From Cocos nucifera (Eukaryota > Streptophyta > Magnoliopsida > Arecales > Arecaceae), in NCBI GenBank assembly GCA_006176705.1, contig QRFJ01002466.1:339001-403000 (forward strand): a stretch of DNA of 64,000 nucleotides. Direction: 5' to 3'. Below, piece by piece: positions 21,751 to 35,040 of the stretch. The notes under the pieces were generated by a model. It was given only the letters and a program-made list of their open reading frames with translations, did not search any database and was not told where the DNA came from. Positions within the stretch are counted from its first letter, which is position 1. Every line of letters starts with the position of its first letter. Position numbers and translations under genes: made by a program.

Positions 21751-23476
21751 AGGTTCGTTAAACATGATATGCTTGCATGTTTAGATTGATAATTTAGATT
21801 TGATCTAAATATTAATCTAAAATCTAATTAATTATATCTAAAAATTAAAATCAACATCACAGGACTGGAGGTTATTCTGTTGTAGGGTTTATCCCTATAG
21901 TAAAAAGATTGTCCTGGTACGTTGCTAATCTAAATCATTAATCATAAAATCTTAGATCTGATCTAATATTTTTATAATCTAATTAAATTAGATTTTAATC
22001 TAATTTTTGATCATGAATGCATATTTAGATAGGATCTAAAATTTGATTCATGATTTAGTATTATGTAGTGTACATAGTTTCAAATTAAACCCTATAATTA
22101 GTATTATTTGTGAAATCGAGCCGATTCAATTTTAAAGTAAGTCAACTCAATTGGTGAATAATGCTAAGTTGTAAAGAATCTTTTAAAATTTTAAAAAATA
22201 TTTTTGAAATACCGAATCCTAATCCTCAGCCCATAAACTTAATTAAAATTAAGTATAATGATTTAGTATCTAGAATTATGAATTAAGACTCTAAGTCATC
22301 AATCATAAAACGTGGGTTATTAGGTTAGTTGAATTAGATCCATTAATTAGATTAAACCTAAGATTAGTTAAAAATGGACTAATTTAGAGTAATTGATCAA
22401 ATCTAATTAAATATTAATTTAGATTAGATCAAGGATTCTATAGAATCAATTATAATAGTTGTAGTTGGTCAAGTCCATACCTTTAATGAAGACCAAATGG
22501 ACTTGATTCATGATTACACGATCGAACCCATAATTATTAGGTTGATCAAATTAAAACTAATGAACCAGATGGTGTCTAAGATAAGTCTGACAGTTTGATC
22601 AATGATTTTTAATTAAGAGCTACTCATATTGATTCGATCTTTGACGAGTTAATGGCATATCCCTTCCACTGATCTCACTTACCTGACCATCCAGGTGAAT
22701 TAGGTTTTGATTAGATCATTTGGTGATTTAGACTCACCCATGTCAATTAAGTAAATCAGTCTGACTAATTTAGGTGCTCCTAATGCCAGCTTAGATTAGA
22801 TCTTTTTTAATCTGACTTTGTGAAATTAGTGGGAGGATTAAAATTGGCTCACTGAATTTTTCCCTCTTCTTAAAATATATTAATTAAATTCTTTAAAATT
22901 ATTAGATCCTTAAAATTGAAATAGTTATATAGATAACTAAATCATAGTCTCCCATTAAGTTGAGTGATAATGGGTTTATTAGTATAATGATCATTGGAGG
23001 CCCAAAGGCTTGGTGATTATTGACTAATAAAATTATTGTTCATCAAATAATAATTTGGTTAAGTCTTTCTGATGGTGGTTAGGTTGGCCGACCAAAGTTG
23101 GGCTTAATCATTTATTGGTTAGATAAGATCAAATATGATTATGTTAATGGTTGGACCTAACCGAACTTTTTAAGTGAAGGCCAAAGCCTACTGATTAGGT
23201 CTCCAGAGCAAAATCAAAATTACTAAAAGTTGTTTAGAGAAATAATTGATTTTGAATCTATCCATAGATGCACATGGGTTGACCAACCAAAGTTGGGCTC
23301 ATGTGTACTCTATGTAGATTCTAGTACCCGCTAAAAAATTAAAGTAATTTCTCGAATTGGAGGTAGAGGCTATCAATTCGTATAAAATAGTGGAAGAACA
23401 TTTAAACTAAAGTCTAAATCTTTAGGATAATTGATTCATATACTAATTAGATTTGATTTTTCTTTTTATATAGAAA
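21751..23476 (+). other. Long untranslated leader of the copia element
   Basis: About 1.7 kb of AT-rich sequence between the primer site and the first gag ATG, with no coding text recognised. It carries many GATTAGATC-like words. Confidence 0.6.
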
Positions 23477-24330
23477 TGACCACTAACCTGTCACTCTAGT
23501 CATTGTTAGACAATGATAAATTAATGGGACCCAACTTCAATAGCTAATATTGTAAGTTGAAAATCATCCTGAAGTATGAGCAGATCCTTTATATAGTAAT
23601 GAATCCAGCATCCGAGGAGCCAGCTTCAGGAGTGGTACGAGATACTTATCAGAAGTGGCTCAATGACCGCACCATCATTCGGTGCATAATGCTGGCGGTA
23701 ATGAACGATGAGTTTAACTATAGGTTCAAAAATGCCCAGCCATAGGAGATGCTTCAAATATTGAATGACTCTTTTGGCATGCCTGACGACATTGAAAGGC
23801 ACAAAATAAGTTGTGCCATTTTCAACGCTCGAATGAGGGACAGGGCCTCAATCACCGATCATGTATTGCACATGATCAAGATGATTGAGCTACTTAGCAA
23901 GCTAGGCTTTTTCCTACACGAGTAGCTCGGTAAGGATGCGATCCTTAATTTCTTGTCCAAGTTCTTTCTCCATTTTTTAACTCATTTTAGAATGACAAAG
24001 CCTGCAGTCAACTACCATAGCTTGTTCAGGTTGCTGTAGAACTTTGAGAAGGATCACCAACTCCATAAGAAAATGATGAATATAGTAGGAGGATCTTCTT
24101 CTGGTCATCGATCTTTTAAGAAAGGAAAGAAGAACAAGAAGAAGAAAAATAAGAAGTTGCAGCCGCATGCTGGGATAACTGCACAAGATCAGACCAAGAA
24201 GCATAAGCCTGACCAGAGCTAGGCGAAGTGCTTGTTTTGCAAGAAGCATAGGCACTGGAAGAGGAACTGTCCTCTGTACATTGCCTTCCTGGATTCGAAC
24301 AGGCCAAGAAAGAAGCAAGTGATTGTTGGA
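23477..24330 (+). pseudogene. Copia gag with intact zinc knuckle
   Basis: The first ATG (MTTNLSL) at 23477 leads into MGPNFNS and KLKIILKYEQILYIV, then the frame reads TYQKWLNDRTIIRCIMLAVM, MLQILNDSFGMPDDIERHK and MRDRASITDHVLHMIK. This is the usual copia gag (UBN2-type) order. A Lys-rich linker precedes a complete CX2CX4HX4C knuckle at 24229-24270, CLFCKKHRHWKRNC. Several stops (for example after 23742 and near 23924) break it. Gag packages the RNA; here only fragments are readable. Confidence 0.85.
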
Positions 24331-24369
24331 CAAGGTAATTATATGATAACATCTTGTAATTTTTTTTAT

Positions 24370-27300
24370 TTGATTCTATTGCCTGGGTATTGGATACTGG
24401 AAGCCCTTATCATATTTATAATTCTATACAGGGTATGCAGGTCAGTAGGAGATTTGATCAAGATGAGAGGTTCCTGAACATTGGAGATGGAAGATAAGTT
24501 CCAATTCTAGCTTTAGAAATTATGAATCTTGTAATCAATTCAAATAAAGTTATTATTAATGAATGCCATTGTTGTCTAACTTTCTTATTGAATGTTATTT
24601 CTGTAGGCTTTTTGACCATGAATGATTTTGAAATATCAATAAAAAAAAAATTTTGTAATATCATTTTGACTGATGTTATAATTTTTATTAGATAATTAAA
24701 TAATGGTATTTATTTATTAACTATGTCTATTAACATGATTCAATCCTTCGGTAAACGCCCTAGAATTAGTGATGTGTCCGAAGTCTACCTTTGGCACCAT
24801 AGGCTGGATTGTATTAACAAGAACAGAATAAATAGGTTAGCTCAAAAAGAAATTCTTGAGATTAGTGATTGTGTATCACTTTCGACCTATGAGTTCTATT
24901 TTCTTGGTAAGATGATCAAGTCATCTTTTACTAAAAAAGATGAACGAGCTACTGAACTCCTGAGTCTAGTACATTCAGATGTATGTGGACCCATGAGCTT
25001 AAGTACTAGAGGTGGATACTTCTACTTCAATAACCTTTACGGACGACCTATCTAGGTATGGGTACGTCTATTTAATGAAGCATAAGTTAGAGTCGTTTGA
25101 AATATTCAAACTATTCCGAAATGAGATAGAGAAGTAAATTGGAAAGAGTATAAAAACTCTTCAATCTAACCGAGGGGGTGAGTATCTTTCCAATGAATTT
25201 CTCACATATCTTGGAGAGAATAAAATTCTCTCTTAATGGATCCCTCTTGGAACACCATAATATAATGGTGTGTCTGAAAGGAGGAATCAGACCCTATTGG
25301 ACATGGTTCGATCCATGATGGAATTTGCTGATTTGCCGATCTTCCTATGGGGATATGCGCTCGAGTCAGCTTGTTACATTCTAAATAGAATTCTGAGTAA
25401 ATTTATTAATAAAACACCATATGAGATATGGATAGGACATAAGCTAGTGCTCTCACACCTTAGGATTTGGGGTATCCGACTTATGTCAAACATTCAATGA
25501 TAGATAAGCTTAGACCTAGGTCTGATAAGTATAGTTTTATAGGTTACCTAAAAGAAATGAAAAGGTATTACTTCTACCTTGCTGATAAGCAAAAAGTATT
25601 TATCATCCTTAAGGCAGTCTTTTTAGAAAAGAACTTTCTTGGTGAAGGAACTAATGCTTCTAAGATCGAACTTGATGAAGTTCGGTAGGTGGAAGAACAA
25701 ATATAAGTTGTTGAATCTGAGCTGGATCTGATTAGATTAGAACCAGAATCCATTGTAGATGCACCCTTAAAGCAATCTGATAGAGTACCACGTCAAGCGA
25801 ATAGATACTATGATTTCTTGATCCAGAATGGAAATCCTATTGAATTCGATGAGAACGATGAGGATCCGATCACCTACGTGGATATAATGCAGAGATCCAG
25901 CTCTGAGAAATGGTTTGAGGTTATGAAATTCAAAATAGAGTCCATAAAAGTCAACGATGTATGGACATTGGTTGACCCACCTGAAGGGGTAAAATCTATA
26001 GGATGTAAGTGGGTCTTTAAAAGGAAAAGGGGTGCAGACAAAAAGGTGGAGACCTATAAAGCCTGTCTGGTTGCCAAAGGGTATCGTCAACGTTATGATA
26101 TTGACTATGATGAGATGTTTTCTTCTGTAGCACTACTTAAATCCATTTGGATTATGCTTGCCATCGCTGTCCATTTGGACTATAAAATCTAGCAGATGGA
26201 TGTGAAAATAGATTTTCGAAATGAAGAGCTGGATGAAGAGATATATATGATACAGTCTGAAGGATTCATATCCATAAATGAGTCTAAGGTGTGTAGGATT
26301 CAGAGATTCATTTATGGATTGAAACAAATATCTTAGAGCTGGAACATACAATTTGATAGAACAATCAAAACGTATGGCTTCATTAAGAATGAAAAGAAGC
26401 CCTACATATACAAGTGGGCTAATGATCTAGCAATAGTATTTTTAGTATTGTATGTAGATGATATTCTTTTAATCAAGAATGATGTCCCTGTATTACAAGA
26501 AATAAAGATCTAGCTGTCATTACATTTCTTCATGAAAAATTTAGGAGAAGCTTCCTATATTCTAGGGATGAAGATCTATAGAGATAGATCTAAAAGATTG
26601 CTTAGATTGTTCCAGTCTACATATATTGATACTATACTGAAATGGTTCAGCATGGAGAATTCCAAGAAAGACTATCTACTGATAGATCATGGAATTTTTC
26701 TTTCAAAAAGAGATGGTTCGACAACACTTCTAGAAAAAGAGCATATGAGTAGAATACCATATGTTTTGATAGTGGGTTCTATAATGTACATCATGACATG
26801 TACGCGATCAGATATGGCATACTCATTAGGGATAGTGAGTAGATACCAATCTGATCTAGGAGAGAATCACTGGAAGGTTATTAAAATCATCCTAAAGTAT
26901 TTAAGAAATACTAAGGACCAATGGCTTGTATATGGTGAATTGGACTTAAAACTTATGGGATTTATAGACTTCAGTTTTCAGTCTGATCATGATGATAGCA
27001 AGAGTGTGTTAGGATATATATTCATCCTTAATGATGGGACTGTCTGCTGGAAGAGTTCTAAGCAATACACTATGATTGATTCAGTTTGCGAGGCAGAGTA
27101 TGTCGCTGGATCAGATGCTGCCAAAGAAGTAGTGTGGCTAAGAAAATTCATAACCAAGCTTGGAGTAGCACCCTCCTTGATGGTCCAGTTTTGCTCTATT
27201 GCAATAGCTCTAGAGCCATTGCTCAAGCGAAGGAACCAAAGGCACACTAGCGGATGAAGTATATTCTGCGCCGCTACTACCTTATCCAAAAAATTATGGA

Positions 27301-27436
27301 TCAAGATGATGTCAACCTTTAAAAGATCGATAAAAAGAAAAATTTGACTGATCCATTCACTAAAGCTATTGTGATGAAGGAGTTTAACAATTTCAAGTCA
27401 AAGATAGGTATTAGATATTGTGCAGATTGGCTTTAG
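24370..27436 (+). pseudogene. Copia pol (protease, integrase, RT, RNase H) of the long-LTR element
   Basis: Protease-type text starts near 24380 (a shift away from DTGSPYH). Integrase HHCC and core text follow: LWHHRLDCINKNRI, LSLVHSDVCGPMS, then GVSERRNQTLLDMVRSMMEF and WGYALESACYILNR (24720-25500). RT runs about 25800-26600: KWVFKRKRGADKKVE and the YVDD box at 26451-26462, intact. RNase H includes GSIMYIMTCTRSDMAYSLG, SVLGYIFILNDGTVCWKSS, EAEYVAGSDAAKE and, near the end, LTDPFTKAIVMKEF and RYCADWL. Multiple stops and frameshifts are present. An intact pol would copy the RNA and integrate the cDNA. Confidence 0.92.
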
Positions 27437-27439
27437 TCT

Positions 27440-27450
27440 AAGTGAAAGAT
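27440..27450 (+). promoter_or_regulatory. Polypurine tract of the long-LTR copia
   Basis: AAGTGAAAGAT directly abuts the TG of the 3' LTR. Confidence 0.7.
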
Positions 27451-30213
27451 TGTTGAAAATATGTTTCAAAGTCAATCATCAGTCTATTAACGATTGGACT
27501 ATATATTTATAATTATAAATAAATTATAAATTAATAAAAAATATTTTGATATTTTTTATCATAAATTCTATTATCTTCTAATGAACTCATATGTTGTGAT
27601 GAAGTTCTTAGGATTATCTAGATTCGATAAAGAAGAATTTATCATTTAGTCCTTAAATTATTCATGATCAAATGATACGTTGTTACTAAGGACGATAATG
27701 TTTATTGAGTATAGATCATTGTATGCCATATAGGTTAGTTATCCTCATAACCAAGGAGTATTGAGACACCGGTATGGCATGCAATTAAGATGTATGGATC
27801 CATCTGCATTGAATGTGACCAACTCCGAAGCTTTTCTCCTATCAAGATTAGCTTTAATAGAATATGGATATAAGTATTCCTCTAATCTGAGATCACCATG
27901 ATGATTTTTAAGTAACTTACTATACTTTAGTGCTGGACTATCTGAATTTTTAATTCAATGATGAAAAGTTTCTGGGTGCAGTCAAGTACTTGAAGAGTCG
28001 GTGTGTGTATCAAGATGGAATTGACTACTCATGTTTTCAAAAGTTATGTTCAATTGTATTTCAATTTAGCAAAGCCTTGGCTAGAGTAGTCTTAGTGAGG
28101 AGTCATGGGACTAATTGCTTTGAGATACGACATGGATGTAATTACTAGGGCTGACAGTCTAATCCTGAGTCATCTATTATACAAAGATCATAGGGATAAA
28201 TTATATGGTAACCATATTCCATAGATTCATTGATGTTGCATTACGATAAATTTGACCTATTCAGACGTTGGGTACCATTGCTAGATGGTCACATCAATTG
28301 GTATAGAAAATCAATTTCTACGGTATCGGCTTAGGATTTGAACCTATGGAGTCACATACAATAAGAGTTACTACCTGATCTGATGGCTGATCTAGAGTCT
28401 TGATGGATTGAAACTCTGAGTCCTACTCATTTGGGACTCTCTGATTAAGAGTCTCACTAGTTTAAAACTCTATGATCACAAGTTCCATTCGTTTGGGACA
28501 TTGGATTCAAGAGTCCCATTGGATTGGGACTCTTTGAGAGTTTCATAGTGATGGAACTCTATTGTCCAGACTTTCATCCGATTGGAACTCTATATTTATT
28601 AGAGGATTAATTAGCAATTTGATTATTGATTATCTTAATTTGATTGGGCAATGAGAATTTGATCAAGTTTGATTGAATTAAATTTGATTGAGTTTGATCC
28701 GATTAGGTCATGAGTTGACCTAATCATTATGGAAGATTTGATCCTAATTTGATCAGGAGCTGGACCAAATTAATTTTTAATTTGATTAAGAATTAAATAG
28801 GTTTAGTTAAGTCTAATTTGGTTGAGTTTAATCTGATCTACTTAGTTTTGAATTAATTTGATTTGGTTGAAACCAACTTGGACTAATTCAAACCCTGTTT
28901 GAATTCAAACCTCCCCATGCGCCACCTCATGTTTGACTTTTCTACCTTGCCCATGCCCACCTTTATTTTTTTGTGTAAGTTTCTCTCATGAAGAGAAGAA
29001 ATTTGCACTCCTTTTCTTTCTTTCTTTGACCTGGTCAAGTGTTGGACCAGTTCAAATTTTTTTTAAATTTTGAATTCATAGAGGTTGGTTTGGTTGAAAC
29101 CTCTCTCCCTCTTATCCTTATCTCCATGCCCTTCTCACTTTTTGGTCATCAATTTTTTTTGAAAAATGGGCATGCAAGCAGAAGAAAAGTCCTTCTGCAT
29201 GTGAAATAGGTAGTATGGGCGTTGGAATTGGATAGGCTTGCATTTGAATTCAAATACTAGAAGTTGATTGAAACTAGTTCAACCAATCTTAACCTATCCA
29301 CTCCACATGGCATTTTTACTTATTTTTCATGCAATAAATTATAAAAATTTTTGGACATAAAGCCAGAGGGGTTGCCATTCCATGGTTAAAATTTAAAAGT
29401 GATTGGGCATTGATTTTGGGTAAAAATAAATCTTGGAGTGAAGGTGAGTAGGATTCTATAGCACATTTTTTTTCCTTCATGCCTCAATTCTCTTCTAATT
29501 TTTGTCTTTAAGGACACTTAATTTTTAAATATAATCTAAATAGGGTTTATAGATTTGAAAGTCATCTTTCTATAAAAACTTGTTTCACAAAAAAACTCCA
29601 CATAGAGAAGGCGTGAGAGGGTTTTCAGTACATCAGGATTTTTGGGCCAAGTGAAACCCAAGATTTGGGAATCTGGGTTTGGATGGAGAGATCGAGTGCT
29701 ATGAGCATCGGATCACCACCAAACTTTGTACATCATCTCATCATCCTCCAAAGAATGAGTTTTAATTTTTTTGGAGCATCCAAAAAATCAAAAAAAGGAT
29801 GATCGATCAGATCGATCGTGATCAGCTGTCGAAGGCTCCATCGAGGAGCTAGTACTCCAGTAGGGCTGATCGAGATCAAGAGCTCTATGTGGACCAACCG
29901 TTGAGGTCAGATACATATGCAACTATGGTGTGACCCCAGAGCATTATTTGATAGATTCAGATTGCAGTGATAGCTACCTGTGAAAAGGTCTTATATTCTA
30001 AATACATAGATGTAGTAAATAGTTTGCTACATAGTTTTATTTTCATATCTATATGAATGTATGCATATTATATTTAGATCCTTAGTATAGAGTTTAATAT
30101 TCTGATATGATCAGTAGGTAATTAATTAGATTAATTACTTCTTCTGCTGCATCTTTGCTATTTTTGAAAATTTTTTTGAAAATAGCACTGCAAATCCTAT
30201 ATTACATCCTTTA
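27451..30213 (+). repeat. 3' LTR of the long-LTR copia
   Basis: Partner of 19033-21735. It is slightly longer, in part because of a short extra segment near 28350-28400. It ends CATCCTTTA before the CAGAT duplication. Confidence 0.92.
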
Positions 30214-30334
30214 CAGATAACCCAAATCATTTCTTAGGAGGTGATCTGAATTACCAATGGAAGGGATGGCTATCTAGATTATCAAATATTTGATAATTTG
30301 ATAATGACATATTTGAATGAAAATGCCCTCATCA

Positions 30335-30960
30335 AAGAAAGAGACTATAATATAATATAAATATATATAAAAATATAATATATTATTTATAATACATATG
30401 ATAATATATAATATAATAATATTATAATAATATTATATTATATTATAATAATAATATTATTATAATAATATTATAATATGATAATATATGAAAATATAAT
30501 AAAAATATATTATGGTAATATCATAATAATATAATATTATGTAATATAATATAATATTATATTATAATATATATCATAAATATAAATATATATTAGAATA
30601 TAATATATTAAATATAATATATAATATATATTCATATTACAAATATAATATATAATAATATTATATAATATATATTATAATAATTATAATATATAATATC
30701 ATGTAATATAATATAATATAATATTATAAAATATATCATAATATATAATATATATTTATATTATAAATATAATATATATAATATAATAATATTATTTAAT
30801 ATAATATTATATGATATTATAATATAATATTATATTATATAATAATAAAAATATATATTATAAATATAAATATATATTAAAATATAATATATTATATATA
30901 ATATATATTATAATATTTATTTATTTATTTATAATATATATTTATATTTTATGCATGAGG
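30335..30960. repeat. AT-only low-complexity core of the MITE
   Basis: About 620 bp built almost wholly from ATAATATAATATT and ATATATAAATAT words, with many short palindromes. It is not a regular satellite. The MITEs at 53606-56391 have a similar core. Confidence 0.85.
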
Positions 30961-31198
30961 TATGATTTTTAATAAATTTGATTTGAAGATATTTTAAAAA
31001 TTTGATGATACATTATCAGTAATCTAATTATTATATCAAATATGTCAATCAAAATTTTTAGTAATTTTACTATAATATTATCTACATATATCAAATACAG
31101 TAATCAACATTACTGTCAATCTATCCAGATTGTACGTAATGCAAATTATCAGATAATTTAGATTACCACTGTCTGGTAATATACCAAATATAATCTTA

Positions 31199-32230
31199 TA
31201 TCACTTCTTCTACCAATATTGATAATATTTTATTAGCAGATGATTTAAAACAAAACTTGCATAATATTAGTCAATTTTATGATAAAGAATTTAAAATTAT
31301 TTTTATCCTTGATGTACATTATTTTTAATCTCAATGATGATGACATTGTGCTTATTAGATATAGATATGGCAATATCTATATGATTGATCTAGATAATCT
31401 CTTCATGAAGAATGGTCAATATCTAGTCATAATGGATGCCAAAGTCCATGGGATTAGTTGGTTATAGTATCATAGATTAGGTTATGCTAGTATGGACTTG
31501 ATTTCAAAACTTATAATAAAAAAGATCTTGTAAAAAGTTTACCAAAGATAAATTTTGAAAAGAATAAAATTTATGATGCATGCCAACTTAAAAAATAAAT
31601 TAGAAGCTCTTTCAAAACAAAAAAATTTATTTCAACCTCTAAATCTTTAGAATTGATTTATATAGACTTATTTGGAGCTACTAGGACTATAAGCCTAGGA
31701 GGAAAAAGATATGGATTTATGATAATAAATAATTTTTATCATTTTATTTGGATTTTATTTTTAGCTTAAAAGGATGAAGTATTTTCTATATTTTCAAAGT
31801 TTTAGCTAAAAAGAATTCAACTATTATTTGTATTAAAAGTGATTATAGAATCAAATTTAAAAATTAATAATTTAAAAATTTTATAATAAAAAAGTATTAA
31901 ACATAATTCTTTAACACTGAGGATACCTCAATAATATAGATAGTAAAAAGAAAGAATAGGACCTTAGAAGAGATGGTTTGTATCATATTCTGTGAAAATG
32001 ATCTTCCAAGATACTTTTAGATAGAAGCAACTAGCATTGTATATTATATTTTAAATCATGCTTTGATCCGACTAATTTTAAAGAAAACTTTTTATAAACT
32101 TTAGAAAGAAAGAAAATCCAATATTGGTTACTTTCATATTTTTGATTGCCGATGTTTTATTTTAAATAATGAAAAAGATACATTTGATAAATTTGATGCT
32201 AAATTTGATGAATATATTTTTTTGGGATAC
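31199..32230 (+). pseudogene. Outer Sirevirus integrase, first part
   Basis: This resumes the coding text lost at 18919: ADDLKQNLHNISQFYDKEF, then RYRYGNIYMIDLDNLF, HRLGYASMDLISKL, LGGKRYGFMIINNFYHF, and finally NIGYFHIFDCRCFILNNEKD and DEYIFLGY at 32207-32230. Many stops lie between. The last codon before the break is Tyr; the text continues directly at 33534 after removal of the solo LTR. Confidence 0.85.
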
Positions 32231-33533
32231 TATTGATCCAAAGATTGATTTTGATAAATACAAAATATTTGAGTACTTATTTTGATACTAATAAATTGAT
32301 GAAGTTCTTGTGTAGATGTTTTTGGAAAGTTAAAATTATTCTTAGAAAGTTTGTATTGATTGACAAATTTTGGATGTAAAAGAAAATGATTGGATAAAGC
32401 TACATCATAAAAAATTTAAAAAAAAAACTTAGAGTCCACTTTTAGTTCAAAAGAGTTGACTCTAGCACATATTTTTCAAGTAGCACAGACTAAGAGTCAG
32501 CCTCTACTTAAGTACGAGTCGACTATCTTAGTTAGATAGAAAATAGAAGTTTTAGTGCCAAATCTTGAGTTGACCCCTATTTTTGACTATGAGCCAACTT
32601 TTTTAGGAAAGATAGAGAAGATTTCTATAAACAGTGCTTGAATCGACTCATACTTAATTGCGAGCTGACTTATAGTTGCTTGAGTCAACCCATACTTAGC
32701 TTTTGATCAACTTAACTACAACTAATAGCAATAACAACTAGTTTTATAGAAGATTCAGATTTATTCAAATAATTTGAAATAGGTAGTTTTTGGTCCCTAA
32801 TAGGTAAAAATGGCTAGTTTGCCTTTTTTAGAGTATTTAAAGACATTCAAACTTGATTAAAACAAGAGAAAAGTGCCAAAAGAAAGAAAAAGAAAGAGAA
32901 AAGCCAAATTTGAGACAAAAAATATTCAAAAAAGCTAAAAGCAATCAATTTCTTAAAGCATTCAAAGAGTTCCTATTTGTATTATTTGAAGTAGCTTCCT
33001 CAACACATTCTCCAAAGAGTTTCATCAATTTTTATCTACTATTAGGAGCTTTTATTGTTATTACACTTGTATTTTTCATTTTCTACTATAAGCAAGTTTC
33101 AATTGAGATTGAAACATGGGGATAGGCTAGTCCAAGTCTAGAATTGGATGGTGTTTGATTAAGTTTAAAGCCTAGGAGAGGTTTTCGGACAAGATTTTGG
33201 TTGACGAATTCAGAAAACCAACTAAATTTAGATTATGAGCCTGAAAGAAAAATCTTGTTGTAATCTATGTAGAGATTATAGTAAAATTTTTAAGTAAAGC
33301 TTGGAGAGTGGATGCAGGTGCTAAATTTGGTACCGAACTATTGTAAATTTTTTGTGTTTGTATGTGGCTTCTCTTTAGCTTGTATTGTATCTTAATTGCT
33401 CATTTATTTCAACATTTCTTACTTTGTATCCTTTCACCATACTTTACATATTTTGAAAATTATGCACAACAAGTTTTAAATTTTTGAAAAATTTAATTTA
33501 TCCCCCCCTCTTGGGTTGTCTCTCTAGGTAATA
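32231..33533 (+). mobile_element. Solo LTR of the outer Sirevirus family, inserted in the outer element's integrase
   Basis: Begins TATTGATCCAAAGATTGA and ends TCTCTAGGTAATA, homologous end to end with the 5' LTR at 5166-6579. It is flanked by GATAC at 32226-32230 and 33534-33538, a perfect 5-bp TSD. There is no primer site or coding sequence between. The integrase reading (DEYIFLGY, then SSSSKAYRIFNKRTL) is continuous across it. This is what remains when a full element recombines between its two LTRs. Confidence 0.93.
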
Positions 33534-35040
33534 GATACTCTTCATCTAGTAAGGCATATAGAATCTTCAATAAGAGAACTTTGGTTATTAAAGAATCTAT
33601 TCATATTATATTTGATGAAACTAATGACACATCTTCAAGAAAGGAAGATATTGTTGACAATGATATAGGAACCCTAGAAAAAAGAATAGATCTCATTCTA
33701 AAAGAAATTCTAGCAAAAAATAACAAAATAAGAGTCTACCCAAGAATGGTGGTATGCTTATGGACATAAAAAAGATCTCATTATTAGCGATCCATTAAAA
33801 GGTATAAAAACTTGATATTTCTTAAGAAATATCAATAATTATTTAGCTTTTGCATCTTAAATAGAATCTAAACCAATTGAAAAAGTTGAAAATGACCCTA
33901 ATTGGATCAATGCTATGCAAGAGAAATTTATCAATTTGAAAGAAATAAGATTTAAACTTTAGTAAGTACATCTATATATCATCCCACAATTAGAACAAAA
34001 TGGGTATATAAAAATAAATTAGATAAAAATAGAGTAGTTATAAGAAATAAAGCTAAACTAGTTATTAAAGATTTTAATCAAGAAGAAAAAATTGATTTTT
34101 ATGAAACTTTTACTCCTATTACAAGATGAGAAGCTATTAGGTTGTTGCTTACATTTGTATATTTTATGAATTTCAAACTTTATCATGATGTCAAAAGTAT
34201 ATTTCTAAATGGATATATTGCTGAGGTGGTGTATGTTTTATAACCTCTTGATTTAAAAATCATGCCTTTCTAAATAATATTTTTAAATTAAATAAGATAT
34301 TATATGGCTTGAAATAAGCACCTCGTATATAGTATGAAAGATTAAATAAATTTCTACTTGATAATAAATTTACTAGAGAAAATATAGATACTACTATATT
34401 TTTGAAGAAAAAGATGATGATCTGTTAGTAGTCTAAATATATATAGATGATGTTATATTTGATATTACTAATGAATATCTTTGTTAAGAGTTTGCTAAGT
34501 TAATGTTTGAGATAAGCATGATGGAAGAATTAAATTTCTTTCTTGGACTCCAAATCAAGCAAAGTAAAGAGGGGATCTTCATTAGCCAAACCAAGTATAT
34601 AAAGAAAATACTCAACAGTTTGGAATGAAAAACAGCAAGCTAATTAGTACACTTATGAGTTTCTCATGTAAGCTTGATAAAGATGAAAATGATAAGAGTA
34701 CCAATCTCAACCTTTACCAAGATATAATTAGATCTTTACTCCATCTTACTATTAGTAGACTTGATATAATGTTTAGTATTTATATGTATGCTATAAATAT
34801 CAATGTAATCCAAAAGAATCACTTTTATTTATTGTTAAAAAAAATAAGTAGATATTTAATTGGTACTTTTAATATTGATTTATGGTACTCTGGATACTCT
34901 TTCATTAAATTGATTGAATTTTTTGATACCGATTTTGTTGATTATGCACTTAATAAAAAAATACAAGTGGAACTTACTAATTTTTAGGAGTTAATCTCTT
35001 GGTTTAGTAAGAAATAAAATTGGTAGCACTATCCATAGTA
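33534..35040 (+). pseudogene. Outer Sirevirus integrase end, RT and RNase H
   Basis: It starts SSSSKAYRIFNKRTLVIKESIHIIFDETND, given here in two parts: SSSSKAYRIFNK at 33540 and LVIKESIHIIFDETND after it. RT text runs from IEKVENDPNWINAM (about 33880) through KWVYKNKLDKN to the active-site box YIDD at 34440-34451 and LNFFLGLQIKQSKEGI. RNase H text follows (SCKLDKDENDKSTNLNLYQ, SRLDIMFSIYMYA, LISWFSKK). It stops abruptly at 35040 inside RNase H, where LTR-like sequence starting TGTTGGAAAG takes over. Several stops are present. Confidence 0.88.

Larger units (their letters stand above)
19033..30213 (+). mobile_element. Complete long-LTR Ty1/copia retrotransposon, decayed
   Basis: Two homologous LTRs of about 2.7 kb (19033-21735 and 27451-30213) begin TGTTGAAAAT. 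The left ends CATCCTTCA and the right CATCCTTTA. A perfect 5-bp TSD, CAGAT, flanks it at 19028-19032 and 30214-30218, within the MITE. Internal plus-strand order is primer site, leader, gag, protease, integrase, RT, RNase H, polypurine tract. The LTRs look closely similar by eye with scattered transitions. Internal frames carry several stops, so this copy is not autonomous. Confidence 0.93.
18923..31195. mobile_element. Tourist-like (PIF/Harbinger) MITE split by a nested copia element
   Basis: Left terminus GGTTATATTTGGTA (18923-18936) and right terminus TACCAAATATAATC (31182-31195) are inverted repeats matching at 13 of 14 positions. Both are flanked by TTA (18920-18922 and 31196-31198), the PIF/Harbinger-type target duplication. 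After removing the copia at 19033-30213 the MITE is about 1.1 kb and non-coding, with inner inverted words CAATCTATCCAGATTG on both sides and a long AT-rich core. Outer Sirevirus coding text flanks it on both sides, so the MITE landed in its protease/integrase region. Confidence 0.82.

Noticed and set aside
25767..26090. Minus-strand frame opposite copia RT
   Set aside because: Shadow of the plus-strand RT coding sequence.
30335..30960. Centromeric satellite or origin
   Set aside because: The AT core has no fixed period and lies wholly within MITE termini.
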